Assembly: GCA_028829895.1 (NCBI GenBank) | Contig: CM054177.1 | Coordinates: forward strand, 36,982,564 to 37,046,563 | DNA length: 64,000 nucleotides | From: Sinotaia quadrata | Lineage: Eukaryota > Mollusca > Gastropoda > Architaenioglossa > Viviparidae | Direction: 5' to 3' | Part shown: positions 13,082 through 24,337 of the stretch, in pieces | How the letters are laid out: the number at the start of each line of letters is the position of its first letter | Numbering within the stretch: the first letter of the stretch is position 1 | The notes under the pieces: generated by a model | The model's input: the letters and a program-made list of their open reading frames with translations, nothing else | The model's database searches: none | What the model was told of the DNA's origin: nothing | Made by a program: the position numbers and the translations under genes

Positions 13082-13275
13082 CATAGCATCAATCAAAATT
13101 CACAAGTATAATGTACAATGTAATCAAATTAGTTAACATAGAAATAATGGAGCATTCTCCATATTCAAATCATAGCATCAATCAAAATTCACAAGCACAA
13201 TGTACAATATAGTCAAATTAATGAACATAGAAATAATAGTTTAATTATATAATTCTCTAATTCAAATCATAGATC
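13082..13275 (+). repeat. Tandem duplication, period about 89 bp, about 2.1 copies
   Basis: CATAGCATCAATCAAAATTC begins at 13082 and again at 13171. Both are followed by near-identical sequence through CATAGAAATAATRG. A third partial copy (CATAGATCAA) starts near 13267. It is a local tandem duplication in intron-like sequence with no coding content. Confidence 0.75.
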
Positions 13276-15480
13276 AATAGTAATCATGTACAAAATATTT
13301 TAAGTCCATTCCTTCATTATCAGTCAGTTAATTTACCAATACTATAAGCTAATGATCGCCTTTATGATAGGACTCAAGTTATGTTCAAATTCAAATTGAT
13401 TAGAATTGAGTACTTTCAGTCCATTCCCACTGATTGAGTTATGAACAGTTTGAGACTATTAGACAGAAAAACTCTTATCCAGTTGGAAATGGTTTGGACT
13501 GCATCAGCAATTTCTAGCCTAAACTCCACCTAAGTTGTTTACTTCCAACTCTGACACTTAAAATAGCATCATAAGCAGTGCCCAAGGTTGGGTCACTTTG
13601 AAATTTAATTTATATAACAATGAAGTCTAAAAAAGTCTAGGCAAATGTGTCAGTGAATATATATGAATGTATGTATGTGACCCTCACCCAAGGGTGCACT
13701 TGATCAGAATATTGGTAAGCTACTTATATTGGGGACACACACACACACACACACACACTGGATGAGGGGGGCTAGTTACCGAGTGTGCAAAGGCCCAGAA
13801 GAGATGGATAAGACAGTAAGAATGGTGCTAACAGAGACTAAAGTTCTAATAAATATTTGGCTAGCCTATGGGTATTAGCTGAGTTATACCTAGATTATAG
13901 TAGATATCAGTCACCAGATACCTGAATGGAAGGTGTATATTTCTGATTTTAAGTCAATTTATGATCTTCAGTGATTTCCAATCTTGTAATTATGTATGTC
14001 TTGTTACATAATTAATTTTTCACTTTGGCTCTGGTGTGGGAAAGAAACTGTTACCAACATTTGCACTAAGATGATGGTGTTCTATGTCACAATGAAGGGT
14101 TTATAAAGGAGGTGCCAGCATATTCATTATCTACATACTGAAGTTATCCATACCAGTCAGCACATATATATTTGGTAAAAATCTATGAAAATGTATTAAT
14201 GATATTTCTTAATTATAAAACCTAAACAGGAAGAATATTTTTATAAAAAGCTGTAACACTAACAGTAACAGTCTATGCTGCCTGTGTGTGAGAGAGATTT
14301 AACTTTTTGATTACTGCTGTGGAAGGCATTAAAATTATTTATTTAGAAGATCTATCTAGATTTATTTATGCACTAGCGTATGCAATAAACATTTTTTCTA
14401 GTTATCTACAGCTGAGTATATCCATCTGTTAGTATGTTCAAGAATCTATGTAAGAGTGTGCCTGGTTAAGAGCAACTTTGAAAACGTGCATTTGTTATAG
14501 AGGAGACGAACATGGAAAGATTGTCTTTTTCCTCCTGAACAAATATCAACTATCATGATGTAAGCAATGGTTCTAGTAGAACGTCTTAAATGGAGCAGTT
14601 TTGAATGTCAAGTTAACTTAAATGCCTTTATTTTTCCTTCAAATTCTGCCTGTATTTTCTTTAATGGTGCAATCTATGTGCATAATATTTTATGCTTTAG
14701 ATAAAACAATTAACAATTATTTATTAATTTTAAGATTTAAGTAAACTGTTTCATTTTAAAAAGATGAATGTGTGTAGAAATAGAAGTGGTAGGAGTTAAT
14801 ATAGTAAGTGTTGGTATAAAATGTGCATATTTTTATCATATGTATCTATATTATTATATCTGTCACTATATTTTGAAAGGACTGAGCAATTTGATCTTTG
14901 ACTGCGATAATGTGATAACAAATGCCACATGAAATAAGCTGATTCTGTGATGATTAAGAATGTGCATAAATATATGCTAATTATTATTTACTGAAAAAGG
15001 AACAAAGTGTTATATGCAACTATTGTTGTGATATGAAAAGTATACATTAGTATGTGAGATGTCTAATAAATCCTGCACAAAATACACTGATGCGATGCTA
15101 AACAGCAAGTACAAGTTAGTGATATGCCAATTAAATGATGAATGCTGCACAATCAGCACAAAACATACTGATGTCTTTTAATGTTAGAGAGCATAAATAA
15201 ATTAGTGATGTGGTAATTAATTATTAAGTGGTGCTGAGAGAAAAAAGTTTTTATTATGATCATATGATGACAATGAAATTACTAATGTTATGAAAATCTA
15301 AGTCAGTACTGCCTAATGATTTATTTTGAATTGATGTTGAATATATTATAATATAATACATTTGTTCTTATTTAATATTTCACTCTGTTAAAAAGTTTGC
15401 TAAAATATGCAAGTTTGGAGGGAATGAGCCACGAAAGATATGAATAAACATATTATTTATATATGCTGTGTGCCGTGTAT
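13276..15480. other. AT-rich stretch, no gene; (AC)n near its start
   Basis: No supported exon or RNA gene. A (CA)n microsatellite of about 12 units sits at 13735-13758. The remainder is AT-rich intron-like sequence. Confidence 0.4.
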
Positions 15481-15482
15481 GC

Positions 15483-15483
<1 letters not shown>

Positions 15484-15522
<39 letters not shown>
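15484..15522 (+). repeat. (TG)n microsatellite
   Basis: About 19 uninterrupted TG units. It creates artefactual Val-Cys open frames on the plus strand (15440-15711), which I reject as coding. Confidence 0.95.
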
Positions 15523-15523
<1 letters not shown>

Positions 15524-17082
15524 CAAATTGTCTTTTTTATGTTCCTAAATTCTGTTACCTGGAAATTCACTGTCATGAGAAAAGCACAGAGCCAAAATTC
15601 AATTTTTTATTTCGCGGATCATGCAAGCCAAGCAGTGGACTAAGGGGAATAATCCATGTAAAAAAAAAACAAACAAACACTTTATGCATATGCTCTAACA
15701 CATGTATATAAATAGGTAAGTGTTTATTTTGTTCACCAAGTTTCATTTAGTTTAGACAGACATATGTAGACATAGTATACATTTATCATGTCATGCATAA
15801 ATATATATATATATATATACATTTAAGGAAGATTTTCTAATTGAGGGAATGCAATTATATTCACAAATGTGCGTACATGTATGATGCTTGTTGACGAGCA
15901 AAAACTAGGAAAGTTAGCTGCTGCACATTAGATTTTTGCCTAGGTAGTGAAGTACGTGCAATTATAATCAGGTGCAGTAAATCTTCTACTTGTTCTAGAA
16001 CCTTCTGGAACTCTCAGAGAAAGGATAAAATTTTCATGAGAACGAGAATTTTGCCTGAAGACAGTAACTTCATAAGAGCAAAATTTTGTGGTGAAACTTC
16101 ATATAAAGCAAATTACGCCATATTTGCTAAGGAGAGTTGGGAATATCTCTTTCCGCCTGTTTTTTCATCCATCGACCACCAAGTATCACGAACATCGAGA
16201 CAGCTTATGTATGCAACATCACCTGCATACAGTTAATGACAGACAAATTACTCAGTCTTTCTGTCTGAGCTTTGTTCTGCAGGTTCTATTCCATGGTGGA
16301 TGAGAGGGCAATTTCAGGATTCTACAAACCCAAAAGGTGCCACATCCATAGACGTGAGGACAAGTTCACTTGGCGAAAGTATGTGGTAACGATAAACGTC
16401 CTGAGGTCCGCCATCATACACAGAGACAAGAGAAATCAGCAATAGTTACCGTTTTTGGCATCAGCCAAACCAACAGATCCAGCCCATTTATGGGGAATCT
16501 GATCACATCCAAACTCGTCATTGTGAGTGACACTACGATTTGCCTCATCCTTCTTCAAATCATCGCTGTGAGCGACGCTACGACCTGTGTCATTCCTCTT
16601 TGAACATTCACAGTATACATGAGTAGTTATAAAGGCAAAAGCATACATAGAACATTGTAGCAGATTTAAGAATAAGAACATTTGATCATATTCTTACAGG
16701 GACAGATAATTATTAATATATATGTAATATGAACTAGAATACGGTGGTAAATCCACGTCTTTGTGTATGAATTGTTTCATATTAAAGGTGAGATTTACCG
16801 CATACGAATTTTGTATTTACTTTTATTTTCACTTTTTTGTAAAATCTAAAAGATGACGTATTATTGGAATATGTCACAAGTGCCCACTCCTTGTGAGAGA
16901 GAGATACTTTGGGGCAGCCAAACGAGACCCTCCATGTGACAGTCACCATGCAGTCCTCATAGTCAAGATTTTCTCTAAAGTCAATGTCAAAAGCAACAGA
17001 AATTTTAGCAAGCAAAAAAATCAACAAACAAGAAAGAAATAAAAATGTCCACCTCTGGTGACCATTATATTATATATTTTCC
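15523..17082. other. No gene seen; 5' flank of the gypsy element
   Basis: Intron-like sequence with a short (AT)n run (15800-15820). An imperfect two-copy repeat of about 45 bp carries GTGAGTGACACTACGA (16521) and GTGAGCGACGCTACGA (16567). I looked here for the missing upstream part of the gypsy 5' LTR and did not find it. Confidence 0.4.
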
Positions 17083-17087
17083 ACTAC

Positions 17088-17980
17088 AGTAACGTTGCAT
17101 TTTAATTGTAACACGCATGAGCGTGATGTGAATGTATTTTCACTATCACTATTGTATTTAACTACTAAATGTAAAGATACAGAACGGTCGATTGTAAATA
17201 AGCTACGTTATTATCAATGCCACATGTGCAGATTGCGAATCAGTAGGAACTGTTACTCATAAGAAATCATTATATTTTCAGAGCGGGTTCGAGTTTGTAT
17301 ATCTGTTCTTGAGATTTCTTAATCTCTGAGTCCTGAGACTTCGTGAGGAACTCTGGACTGGTTGATTTAAGTTCTGCTGAACTTGATGTGTCTAAATATC
17401 GAAGTTACTGGCAGGGATCTCATGACTACAAGTTGGGGATCGATAGTTGATGTTATGGACCGCCGCTGAAGCCCACAAACTTATGCCGATTGGGGTGCGA
17501 GCGTTGCCTTATTTGATGGGAGAAATCACAGATAAGTGTGGACAATAAAAACTGGAATCACTAATTGACATTTGGAACAATTCGTAGAGCTAGGTAATGA
17601 GTAGTCTTATTTGACCGAGTATCTGATTTTGATTCTTGTTATCTGTAAACTTTTATTAAATCTTTTATTTGTTAATCAATTATAGTAGTCGACTAGTTAT
17701 TGCGAGAAAAACCAATTAGGACTGGGTGGGGGTAGAGTCAAGAATGAGATGTATGCAAGTATAATTAGTTGTAATTGATTAACGTGTCTCATCTGTGCAT
17801 TTATTACACAGGTTTACCTGTCTATAAATTTTGTGTCTTTAACTACGAGAGTAAATTTGGTCAGACTGAAGGGTAAATCTGGGCAGCAAGTCTGTTGTCA
17901 GAATAAGTGAGGGATGGAATTTAATTAATCTAAATCCTAATTCTGGAGCAGGGTCTCTAAATAAATACTGGCATGTAACA
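17088..17980 (+). repeat. 5' LTR (lacks the U3-like part)
   Basis: Aligns with 23828-24332 from GTAACGTTGCATTTTAATTG to GGCATGTAACA. It carries about 380 bp (around 17302-17680) that the 3' copy lacks, and the 3' copy reads straight across this gap. No sequence matching 23112-23827 precedes it. That part holds a TATA box and repeats and looks like U3. So either this LTR has lost its U3, or the LTR proper starts here and 23112-23827 is internal. Confidence 0.8.
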
Positions 17981-17982
17981 AG

Positions 17983-18001
17983 TGGGAACTCGTCGTGGGA
18001 T
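17983..18001 (+). promoter_or_regulatory. Primer binding site, tRNA-Pro-like
   Basis: TGGGAACTCGTCGTGGGAT lies 2 bp after the LTR end. It resembles the proline-tRNA primer site known from many retroelements (TGGGGGCTCGTCCGGGAT), with two substitutions and about one inserted base. The related element at 29916 has a closer match. The role, priming minus-strand cDNA, is inferred from position. Confidence 0.6.
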
Positions 18002-18484
18002 ATGATATGATAAATCATAAATTTTTGTACCAAGGGAAATAATTGTTCTCCTAGACAAACTTAGAAACGAATTTCAAAAAGAAACTTACTGATTCCATGT
18101 TTATATTGTTCTTTTTATTTTCTTGTTTCTTCATTTTTTGCACTGTATTTTGTGCATGTATTCTATTGCAGGGAATAATGTACATTTGATATGTTGACAT
18201 GTTGTAATACATTTTTTGTCGTAGCTAGATGTATGCATGTTTTAACTGTGAATTAATGATTTGATTTAGTAGCATGTTAACTAAGTAAATCATTGTGTTA
18301 AGAAGTTGATGTGTTGCGCCACGGAACTAAGGTAGTTAACTGGTATCAATAGGCTTTGAAGTTGGTAATACCGTAGTTTTAATTGTTAACTTAGTATTAC
18401 AGTTCGGAAAGCGCATTTTCTTTGCCGGAGTGCACTTAGTAGCACTGTGAGGAGTTTATTTTAGGCTATTCTAAATAAACCACA
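18002..18484 (+). other. Leader between primer site and gag
   Basis: AT-rich untranslated leader of the retroelement. No open frame of note. It ends a few bases before the gag start at 18485. Similar leader text (for example TTTATTTTCTTGTTTC and TTGTGCATGTATTCT) recurs at about 30070-30120 in the second element. Confidence 0.6.
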
Positions 18485-19230
18485 ATGGATAGAAAACAGA
18501 TTATTGAGGAACTACGAGAAGAGGGCACCTTGCTAGGATATAAAGATGAGGAACTCACGAAATTTATCCAAAATGAGTTTAAAGAACGAGCGGAGAGACT
18601 AGAGAAAAAGAAAGCAGAGAGAGAGAGGTTAGAGAGAGAAGAACATGCGGCCGAACACGAATTAAAACGCATCGAGACCGAAAAGGATACAGAATTAAAA
18701 CGCATTGAAGCAGAGGCAAAACAAAAAGAACTTGATCATGCGCTAGAGATGAAGCGGTTAGAAATCAATGACCGTAGAAGTAGCAGTGGAAGTTCGCATT
18801 CCAATGACAAGAGTAGAGTTGAGAGCTATTCTCCAAGAATAAATATGGTTCCATTCGACGAACAAAAGGATCGGATAGACACATATTTAACGACATTTGA
18901 AAAACTCGTGAAAAAATTCTGCCAGAACATTGGGCTATTAATTTGTCAGGTCTATTACAAGGAGGTGCCAAAGAAGAATATAACAGGCTAAATGAGATCG
19001 AGTCAGAAGACTTTGATAAAGTAAAGACAGCTTTGTTAAAACGCTACAGGCTTACCGCCGAGACATATAGACGTAAATTCAAACAAGCTACCAAACTGAA
19101 TTCGGAAACACAGGCACAATACATTAGACGCGTGACCGACTTGTTCCAGAAATGGATGGAATTAGCTGAGGTTCCCCAGACTTACAATGGAGATATTCAA
19201 AGACTTAGTGCTTAGTTCATACAAACAAGA
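18485..19230 (+). pseudogene. gag pseudogene of the Gmr1-like element
   Basis: The open frame starts MDRKQIIEELREEGTLLGYK and continues through a strongly charged Lys/Glu/Arg coiled-coil-like stretch (about residues 30-95). A Ser-rich linker follows, and then the capsid-like part beginning VPFDEQKDRIDTYLTTFEKL. A frameshift near 18920-18945 moves the capsid part to another frame (18943-19215, with EEYNRLNEIESEDFDKVKTA and a retrotransposon-gag-like YIRRVTDLFQKWM). A stop then truncates it. The same N-terminal block, including GYKDEELN, begins the gag of the second element at 30530. The protein would form the particle that packages element RNA. Confidence 0.82.
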
Positions 19231-19487
19231 GTTAGTAATTTTTCTAGCCGAACAAGGTACTTCTTCACTAGATGAAATTAGCCGAGCCGCCAATCGGTAT
19301 GATGAAGCTCAATTGCAACCTTTGCACACACACACACTAACAATAAACCGTGTTTGAACGAACAGCCGCACAGAGAGAAAGAAAATAAGGATAAAAGGAA
19401 TGGCAGTAGGAACGGTAGAAGCAAAGGATAACTAGGCATGAAACCAAACCCAATTCCGACTCAGAAAAAGACAAGAAGAAACTTGCA

Positions 19488-19529
19488 TGCTATAATTGTG
19501 GTGATAGTGGTCATTTTTCACGTAATTGT
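19488..19529 (+). pseudogene. gag CCHC zinc knuckle
   Basis: The encoded CYNCGDSGHFSRNC is a perfect C-x2-C-x4-H-x4-C knuckle, the nucleic-acid-binding module at the end of gag or nucleocapsid. It sits between the broken capsid frame and the protease, and lies outside the longest open frames because of stops upstream. An ACAC run and Lys/Arg-rich sequence precede it. Confidence 0.85.
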
Positions 19530-19565
19530 CCAGACAGAAAGCCAACAAGGGTTTATGCCATAGCA

Positions 19566-20849
19566 ATGCATGAACATGACACCGCTAAGTCAAACCGTGC
19601 CCCAGTGCAAGCCAACGGTGGAAAAACATTGGCTTTGCTAGACACAGGATGTGAGTTAGACGCCATCATAAATGCATCTCTCGTTAACCATAGTGATTAC
19701 ATGGGGGAAACTATCCCTTTTACCTTTGCTAACGGGAAAAGAGAAGTTCTACCAGTCACAGAGATTCTGATAATCTCCGTCATAGAAGGAACAGTCAGAG
19801 CAGCCATGATCGAAAATTCCCCACATGACGTGATCCTAAGGTGTAAATATGTATTACCGTGTAGGAACCCCAACGCACCTGATTACTCATTGGTCAATGC
19901 TGTGACCAGGTCTGAGAGCAACAAGGCTCAAGCCACGCCCATGTCCGCCGCGCCAGCTGTAGACAAAATTACCGCTAGTGGAATAGGGTTACTGCAGGCC
20001 AAGGACGAAACGCTCGACAAGCTATGTAAACAAGCCGTAGCTGTCAGCGAACACAGAGTAGATGAATTCAACCCGAAAGCGTGCATTGTCCAGAAAAAAG
20101 GCATTTTGTACTGCTATTCGAGGGTGGGAAATGAATTTCGGAAACAATTAGTTGTCCCACAAGATAAGCACAGTGACGTGCTACGATTGGGTCACAAAGG
20201 GCTCATGAGCGCTCATATGGGAGTTCAGAAAACAACCACCCGTACCACTCGCAATTTCTATTGGCCAGGAATAGTGGCCGATATCAAGAGACACATGTTG
20301 AGCTGTGATGTGTGTCAACGGACACAGACCAGAAACACTGTTGGAACCACCCCACTAGGTGAACCGCAGCTAATCAGCGAGCAGTTGAAGCATGTAGCCA
20401 TGGATTTGGTCGGGCCGATAAAACCCGCATCAACGATGGGTAGTCAATATATCTTGGCGACTATTGATTACGCGACCAGATTCACAGATGCAGTACCATT
20501 AAAGAATATCAACACAGGAAGTGTAGCTGAAGTGTTATTCGGGATATGGAGTCGGGTCGGAATCCCGTCTGAAGTTTTAACAGAACAGGGGATGCAATTT
20601 GTAGGAAAGATAATGGAGGAGGTAAACCGATTGCTATCCATTAATCATCTTGCATGCACAACCTACCATCCGCAAGCGAATGGCCTCTGTGAAAAATTCA
20701 ATGGGACATTGAAGGCTGCACTTAGAAAACTTGCAGATGAAAAACCAACTGGGATCGATACATTCCTGCACTGTTATGTGCATACAGAGAGGTACCACAG
20801 TCTTCTACCAGGTTTTCAACGTTTGAGTGGTTATAGGGGCGTACTGTAA
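19566..20849 (+). pseudogene. Protease plus integrase part of pol (427-codon frame)
   Basis: Residues about 20-95 look like a retropepsin: ALLDTGCELDAII carries the catalytic D-T-G at residues 26-28. Integrase follows directly with no RT between them. Its HHCC finger uses H210, H217, C247 and C250, and the core runs from about residue 275. The expected catalytic acids are D280 (AMDLVGP), position 340 and E376 (NGLCEKFNG). Position 340 reads LTEQGMQF, Glu where Asp is standard, while the D-D-35-E spacing is kept. The frame ends early, and the C-terminal integrase linker continues in another frame. The predicted role is polyprotein cleavage and DNA integration. This copy is probably dead. Confidence 0.88.
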
Positions 20850-21050
20850 GGGGACCGATGATGATATTGAAAGCATTGTGGACAGACGAAGAGACAGACA
20901 AGGAGGTAAAGACAACATACGAATATGTTACCGACTTGCGCAACCGTCTAGAAACTGTAGGCAAATTAGCGCGAGAAAACTTAGCTATAGCTCAATCGAG
21001 ACAGGCAGAGTACTAAAACAGAAAGGCAAAACCTAGACAATTTGAAATAA
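20850..21050 (+). pseudogene. Frameshifted integrase C-terminal linker
   Basis: The sequence between the two large frames still encodes integrase-type linker text, for example TDLRNRLETVGKLARENL, in a third frame. It leads into the GPY/F domain at the start of the next frame. This shows that integrase and RT were once continuous in this order. Confidence 0.7.
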
Positions 21051-22106
21051 ATGACAAGGTATTATTGCTGCTTCCTTCAGCATAATGAACTTCAGATGAG
21101 ATGGAAGGGTCCTTTCATAGTGACAGAGAAGATGAGCAGACTGAACTATAGAATCCAAACAGGCAAGAGGGAAAAGATTTTTCATGTGAACTTGCTAAAG
21201 AGGTATGTTGACCGTGATGAACAAACCACCCAGACAGACCTTGTTGTAGCGACAGTAGTGACAGAGGAGGAGGATATGGGGAACGTCAGTGTCACCAGCA
21301 CAGTGCCTAGTTGTCCTCTACGGACTGATGAGACTGTTAACGACGCCTTGATGGAAGAACAGAAAAGGGAGATAACAGAATTACTGCAGGAGTTTTCATC
21401 AACCTTGACTGACAAACCGGGGTTGACGGACTTGATAGAATTCTCATTAAAATTGACTGACAGCAAACTGATATGTTTAAAACCGTATCTGTTACTGCAT
21501 GCGAAAGTCGAAGACATCAGGAGAGAGATTAAGACTATGCTAGATCTGGGGGTCATTGAGAAAACTGAGAGTGCATATGGGTCACCCATAGTATTGATTA
21601 AGAAGCGCGACGACACCTTTCGTTTTTGCGTTGATTATAGAAAACTTAATCAAGTGACCGAGTTTTGCGCCGAACCTCTACCCGACCCCGATCTCATCTT
21701 TACCAAACTCTCTACCACACACTACTTTACCAAAATAGATTTGGCCCGCGGTTTTGGGCAAATCAAGGTAAAAGAATCAGACCACCATGTTCTAGCCTTC
21801 ACTACGCCAGTAAGGAACTATACGTGGAAAGTAATGCCATTTGGAGTTTCAAACGCACCTAGCATATTTTCTGAAATGATGAGATCGTTGCTAGAACCGC
21901 TATATGGACGTGGAGTTGAGAACTTCATGGATGACTTAATTCTAGGCAGAGAAACTTGGGAAGAACACTTGGCATTGCTAAGAGACGTTCTCACTGGATT
22001 AAGACAAGCCAATCTCACCGCCCGCCCGACAAAATACGAAGTTGCATATTTTTTATTGGACTTCTTGGGACATCGTTTGAGCCAAGGGGGCTATGTCACC
22101 CAGTGA
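21051..22106 (+). pseudogene. Integrase GPY/F domain fused to reverse transcriptase
   Basis: A 351-codon frame. Residues about 14-55 are the integrase C-terminal GPY/F module (MRWKGPFIVTEK, then KIFHVNLLKRY). An acidic linker follows, and then a Ty3/gypsy RT: the primer-grip region ...YGSPIVLIKKRDDTFRFCVD..., FTKIDLARGF with the first catalytic Asp, MPFGVSNAPSIF, and ENFMDDLIL as the Y/F-x-D-D box. The thumb begins with FLDFLGHRLS and the frame then stops. Having GPY/F and RT on one uninterrupted frame is the best evidence for the INT-before-RT arrangement. Confidence 0.9.
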
Positions 22107-22720
22107 AGCAAAAATTAAAAAGTTGAAGGAAACTTTAAGACCTGAAACCAAAACATAAGTTAGGAGTTTCCTAGGACTTGCGAATTACTATTGTAAGTTC
22201 GTGCCGGATTTCAGTGCTATCGCTAGTCCATTGACCGATCTCACGCGAAAAAACATGCCGTCGAAACTACAGTAGACTGAAGCTTGTCAAAAATTCTTTG
22301 ATACACTTAAAGCTAGGTTAACGTCAGACTTAGTAATTAAGCTACCGGACTTAACTAAACCTTTTTTTGTTGTGGACAGATGCAAGTAATGGAGGATTAG
22401 GGGCCGTATTATTACAGGAACATTACAACGTAAAACACCCTGTTGCATTTGCTAGCCGCAAACTCACAGAGGCAGAAAAGAAATACACTACTAGCGAGAA
22501 AGAGTGTCTTGCTATTGTATGGGCCATAAAAAAAATTGGAACCTATACGGAAAGACATTTATTATTGAATGTGATCATCAACCTTTAGCTTTCTTAGGCC
22601 AAACCAAGTATACTAATATAATAACCAGTTGATGCGTTGGTCACTGTTTTTAATGCAGTACAACGCAAACATTCATTTCATAAAAGGAACCGCTAACGTA
22701 GGCGCTGACTACATGAGCCG
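22107..22720 (+). pseudogene. RT connection and RNase H, broken by stops
   Basis: After the RT frame ends, connection sequence continues with frame changes (for example RSFLGLANYYCKFVPDF around 22160). An RNase H segment is open at 22367-22588, with [16 protein letters not shown] (first catalytic Asp) and [14 protein letters not shown] (catalytic Glu). The His/Asp end continues in other frames to about 22720, where ADYMSRA marks the usual end of gypsy pol. Several stops and a frameshift make this part non-functional. Confidence 0.82.
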
Positions 22721-23111
22721 TGCCTAGAGAAAAAAAAACTGTGCGCATCGCTGTACCGAGATGATTACCACAAACAGATTTTTCTCAAACCACTAATGTG
22801 TACATTTCTTGTAACCCTGAGAGTGATTTTCCATAATTGTGTTGTTATATTGATGTGTATGTTCTTGTAACATTGAGGGATGATTTTTGTAAGGACAGTA
22901 GGTTGATAATTATTGTGTGGGAGCGCCATTCACAATTGAGTGTGATTACCAACACGTTGCGATAATTTTTTTGTACTGTAAAGTCAAATTTCATTACTAC
23001 ATTGAAGTTTTTAATTGAAAATTTCTTCATTTTTGACCTTTACATTTTTACCTCGTATAATTTGTAGGGGGCATTTCTCACATATTGTGATAAACACCTG
23101 AAGCAGAGGGG
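22721..23111 (+). other. 3' untranslated region ending in a polypurine tract
   Basis: No coding sequence. It closes with the purine-rich GAAGCAGAGGGG (23100-23111), directly before TGTAACAGAG at 23112. That is how a polypurine tract abuts an LTR start, and it supports placing the 3' LTR start at 23112 rather than at 23828. Confidence 0.6.
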
Positions 23112-24332
23112 TGTAACAGAGTCAAGGCAAATTATACTTGAACTTCTAACCCGCCATTAGTTTGCATTATCTTTAGCGTTTCCTATTGTGTGTTATCTCG
23201 AGCGACTGCCCTATCTCAAGCAGTCGCGTTATCTCAAATGACCGTCATACCTCAAGTGGCCGCCACAGCAAGGCCACCCAAGCGACGCGTAACTAATGGG
23301 TTCTCACCAAATTCATGAATCTTTATAAACCATGCCCAACTGCTAATCGGCATTGAAAACGCTTATTAGCGGCATCGATATTCTGCGGGTCAATCAGATC
23401 AGCAGAACCCGTTGTGCTAATAACCGTTGTGTATTGAGCAAGGTAACACATTAATTTCTTGAATTATATTATTGCTTACATTTTATTAAGATATCATTAT
23501 GTGAATTTGCGTATCTGTTATTGTAGAAATTGTACTTTTACTGCAACTTTCTCTAAACATGTGGCTAAGCTTGAAATATTGCATTCTCTAAATTAATTGT
23601 CAAATAGTGAGACAATGGTTTGTAAAGCTAAAATAACTGGATTGTAATCACAGAACGTTTGGGCACGTTCCTATGATTTCTTTTATGTAAACAATTTTTG
23701 ATTCACTTGCATGTATAATTGCGGTTATAATTGTAACACGTATGTGCGTGATTTTAATTCTTCACATATCTACTTTCATTGTAAAATATAAATGTTTTCT
23801 TTGAAATTATTTAAATTATTTTGCATGTGTAACGTTGCATTTTAATTGTAACACGTATGAGCGTGATGTGGATTGTATTTAACTACTAAATGTAAAGATA
23901 CAGAACGGTCGATTGTAAATAAGCTACGTTATTATCAATGCCACATGTGCGGATTGCGAATCAGTAGGAACTGTCGCTCATAAAAAATCGTTATATTTTC
24001 AGAGCAGGTTCGAGTTTGTATCTCAATCAATTATAGTAGTCGACTAGTTATTGCGAGAAAGACCAATTAGGACTGGGTGGGGGTAAAGTCAAGAATGAGA
24101 TGTATGCAAGTATAATTAGTTGTAATTGATTTTAACGTGTCTCACTCCGTGCATTTATTACACAGGTTTACATGTCTCTAAATTTTGTGTCTTTAACTAT
24201 GAGAGTAAATTTAAAGACTGAAGGGTAAATCTGGGCAGCCAGTCTGTTGTCAGAATAAGTGAGGGATGGAATTTAATTAATCTAAATCCTAATTCTGGAG
24301 CAGGGTCTCTAAATAAATACTGGCATGTAACA
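23112..24332 (+). repeat. 3' LTR (U3-like part 23112-23827, part shared with 5' LTR 23828-24332)
   Basis: It begins TGTAACAGAG after a polypurine tract and ends GGCATGTAACA, giving TG...CA ends. The first 716 bp are absent from the left end and hold four 18-bp repeats and a TATA box. The last 505 bp match 17088-17980, apart from a gap of about 380 bp. A GTAACACGTATGWGCGTGAT block occurs twice (about 23743 and 23846). Confidence 0.7.
23194..23329 (+). promoter_or_regulatory. 4 x 18-bp enhancer-like repeats and TATA box
   Basis: Four head-to-tail 18-bp units start at 23194, 23212, 23230 and 23248. Each begins TAYCTC and is followed by a GC-rich half with a CpG (AGCGACTGCCC, AGCAGTCGCGT and so on). 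TATAAA stands at 23324-23329, about 60 bp after the last unit. The arrangement fits a retroelement U3 promoter. Function is inferred only. Confidence 0.55.
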
Positions 24333-24337
24333 ACTAC

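Larger units (their letters stand above)
17088..24332 (+). mobile_element. Gmr1-like Ty3/gypsy LTR retrotransposon (GAG-PR-INT-RT-RH order), degenerate
   Basis: Homologous direct repeats at the two ends (17088-17980 and 23828-24332) flank a gag and a pol region on the plus strand. The pol domains run protease, integrase HHCC zinc finger, integrase core, GPY/F domain, reverse transcriptase, RNase H. Integrase lies upstream of RT, unlike ordinary gypsy elements and like the published Gmr1 group. One continuous frame (21051-22106) carries both the integrase GPY/F domain and RT, so the order is genuine rather than a later shuffle. Frameshifts and stops interrupt gag, the integrase C-terminus and RNase H, so the copy is inactive. 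The 5-mer ACTAC lies directly outside both ends (17083-17087 and 24333-24337) and may be the target duplication. The element is antisense to LYST. Confidence 0.9.

Noticed and set aside
15440..15711. Two overlapping plus-strand open frames over the (TG)n run
   Set aside because: The frames exist because a dinucleotide repeat lacks stops. There is no domain or splice support.
17303..17680. A separate insertion element inside the 5' LTR
   Set aside because: The segment absent from the 3' LTR has no terminal repeats or clear target duplication. Deletion from the other copy explains it equally well.
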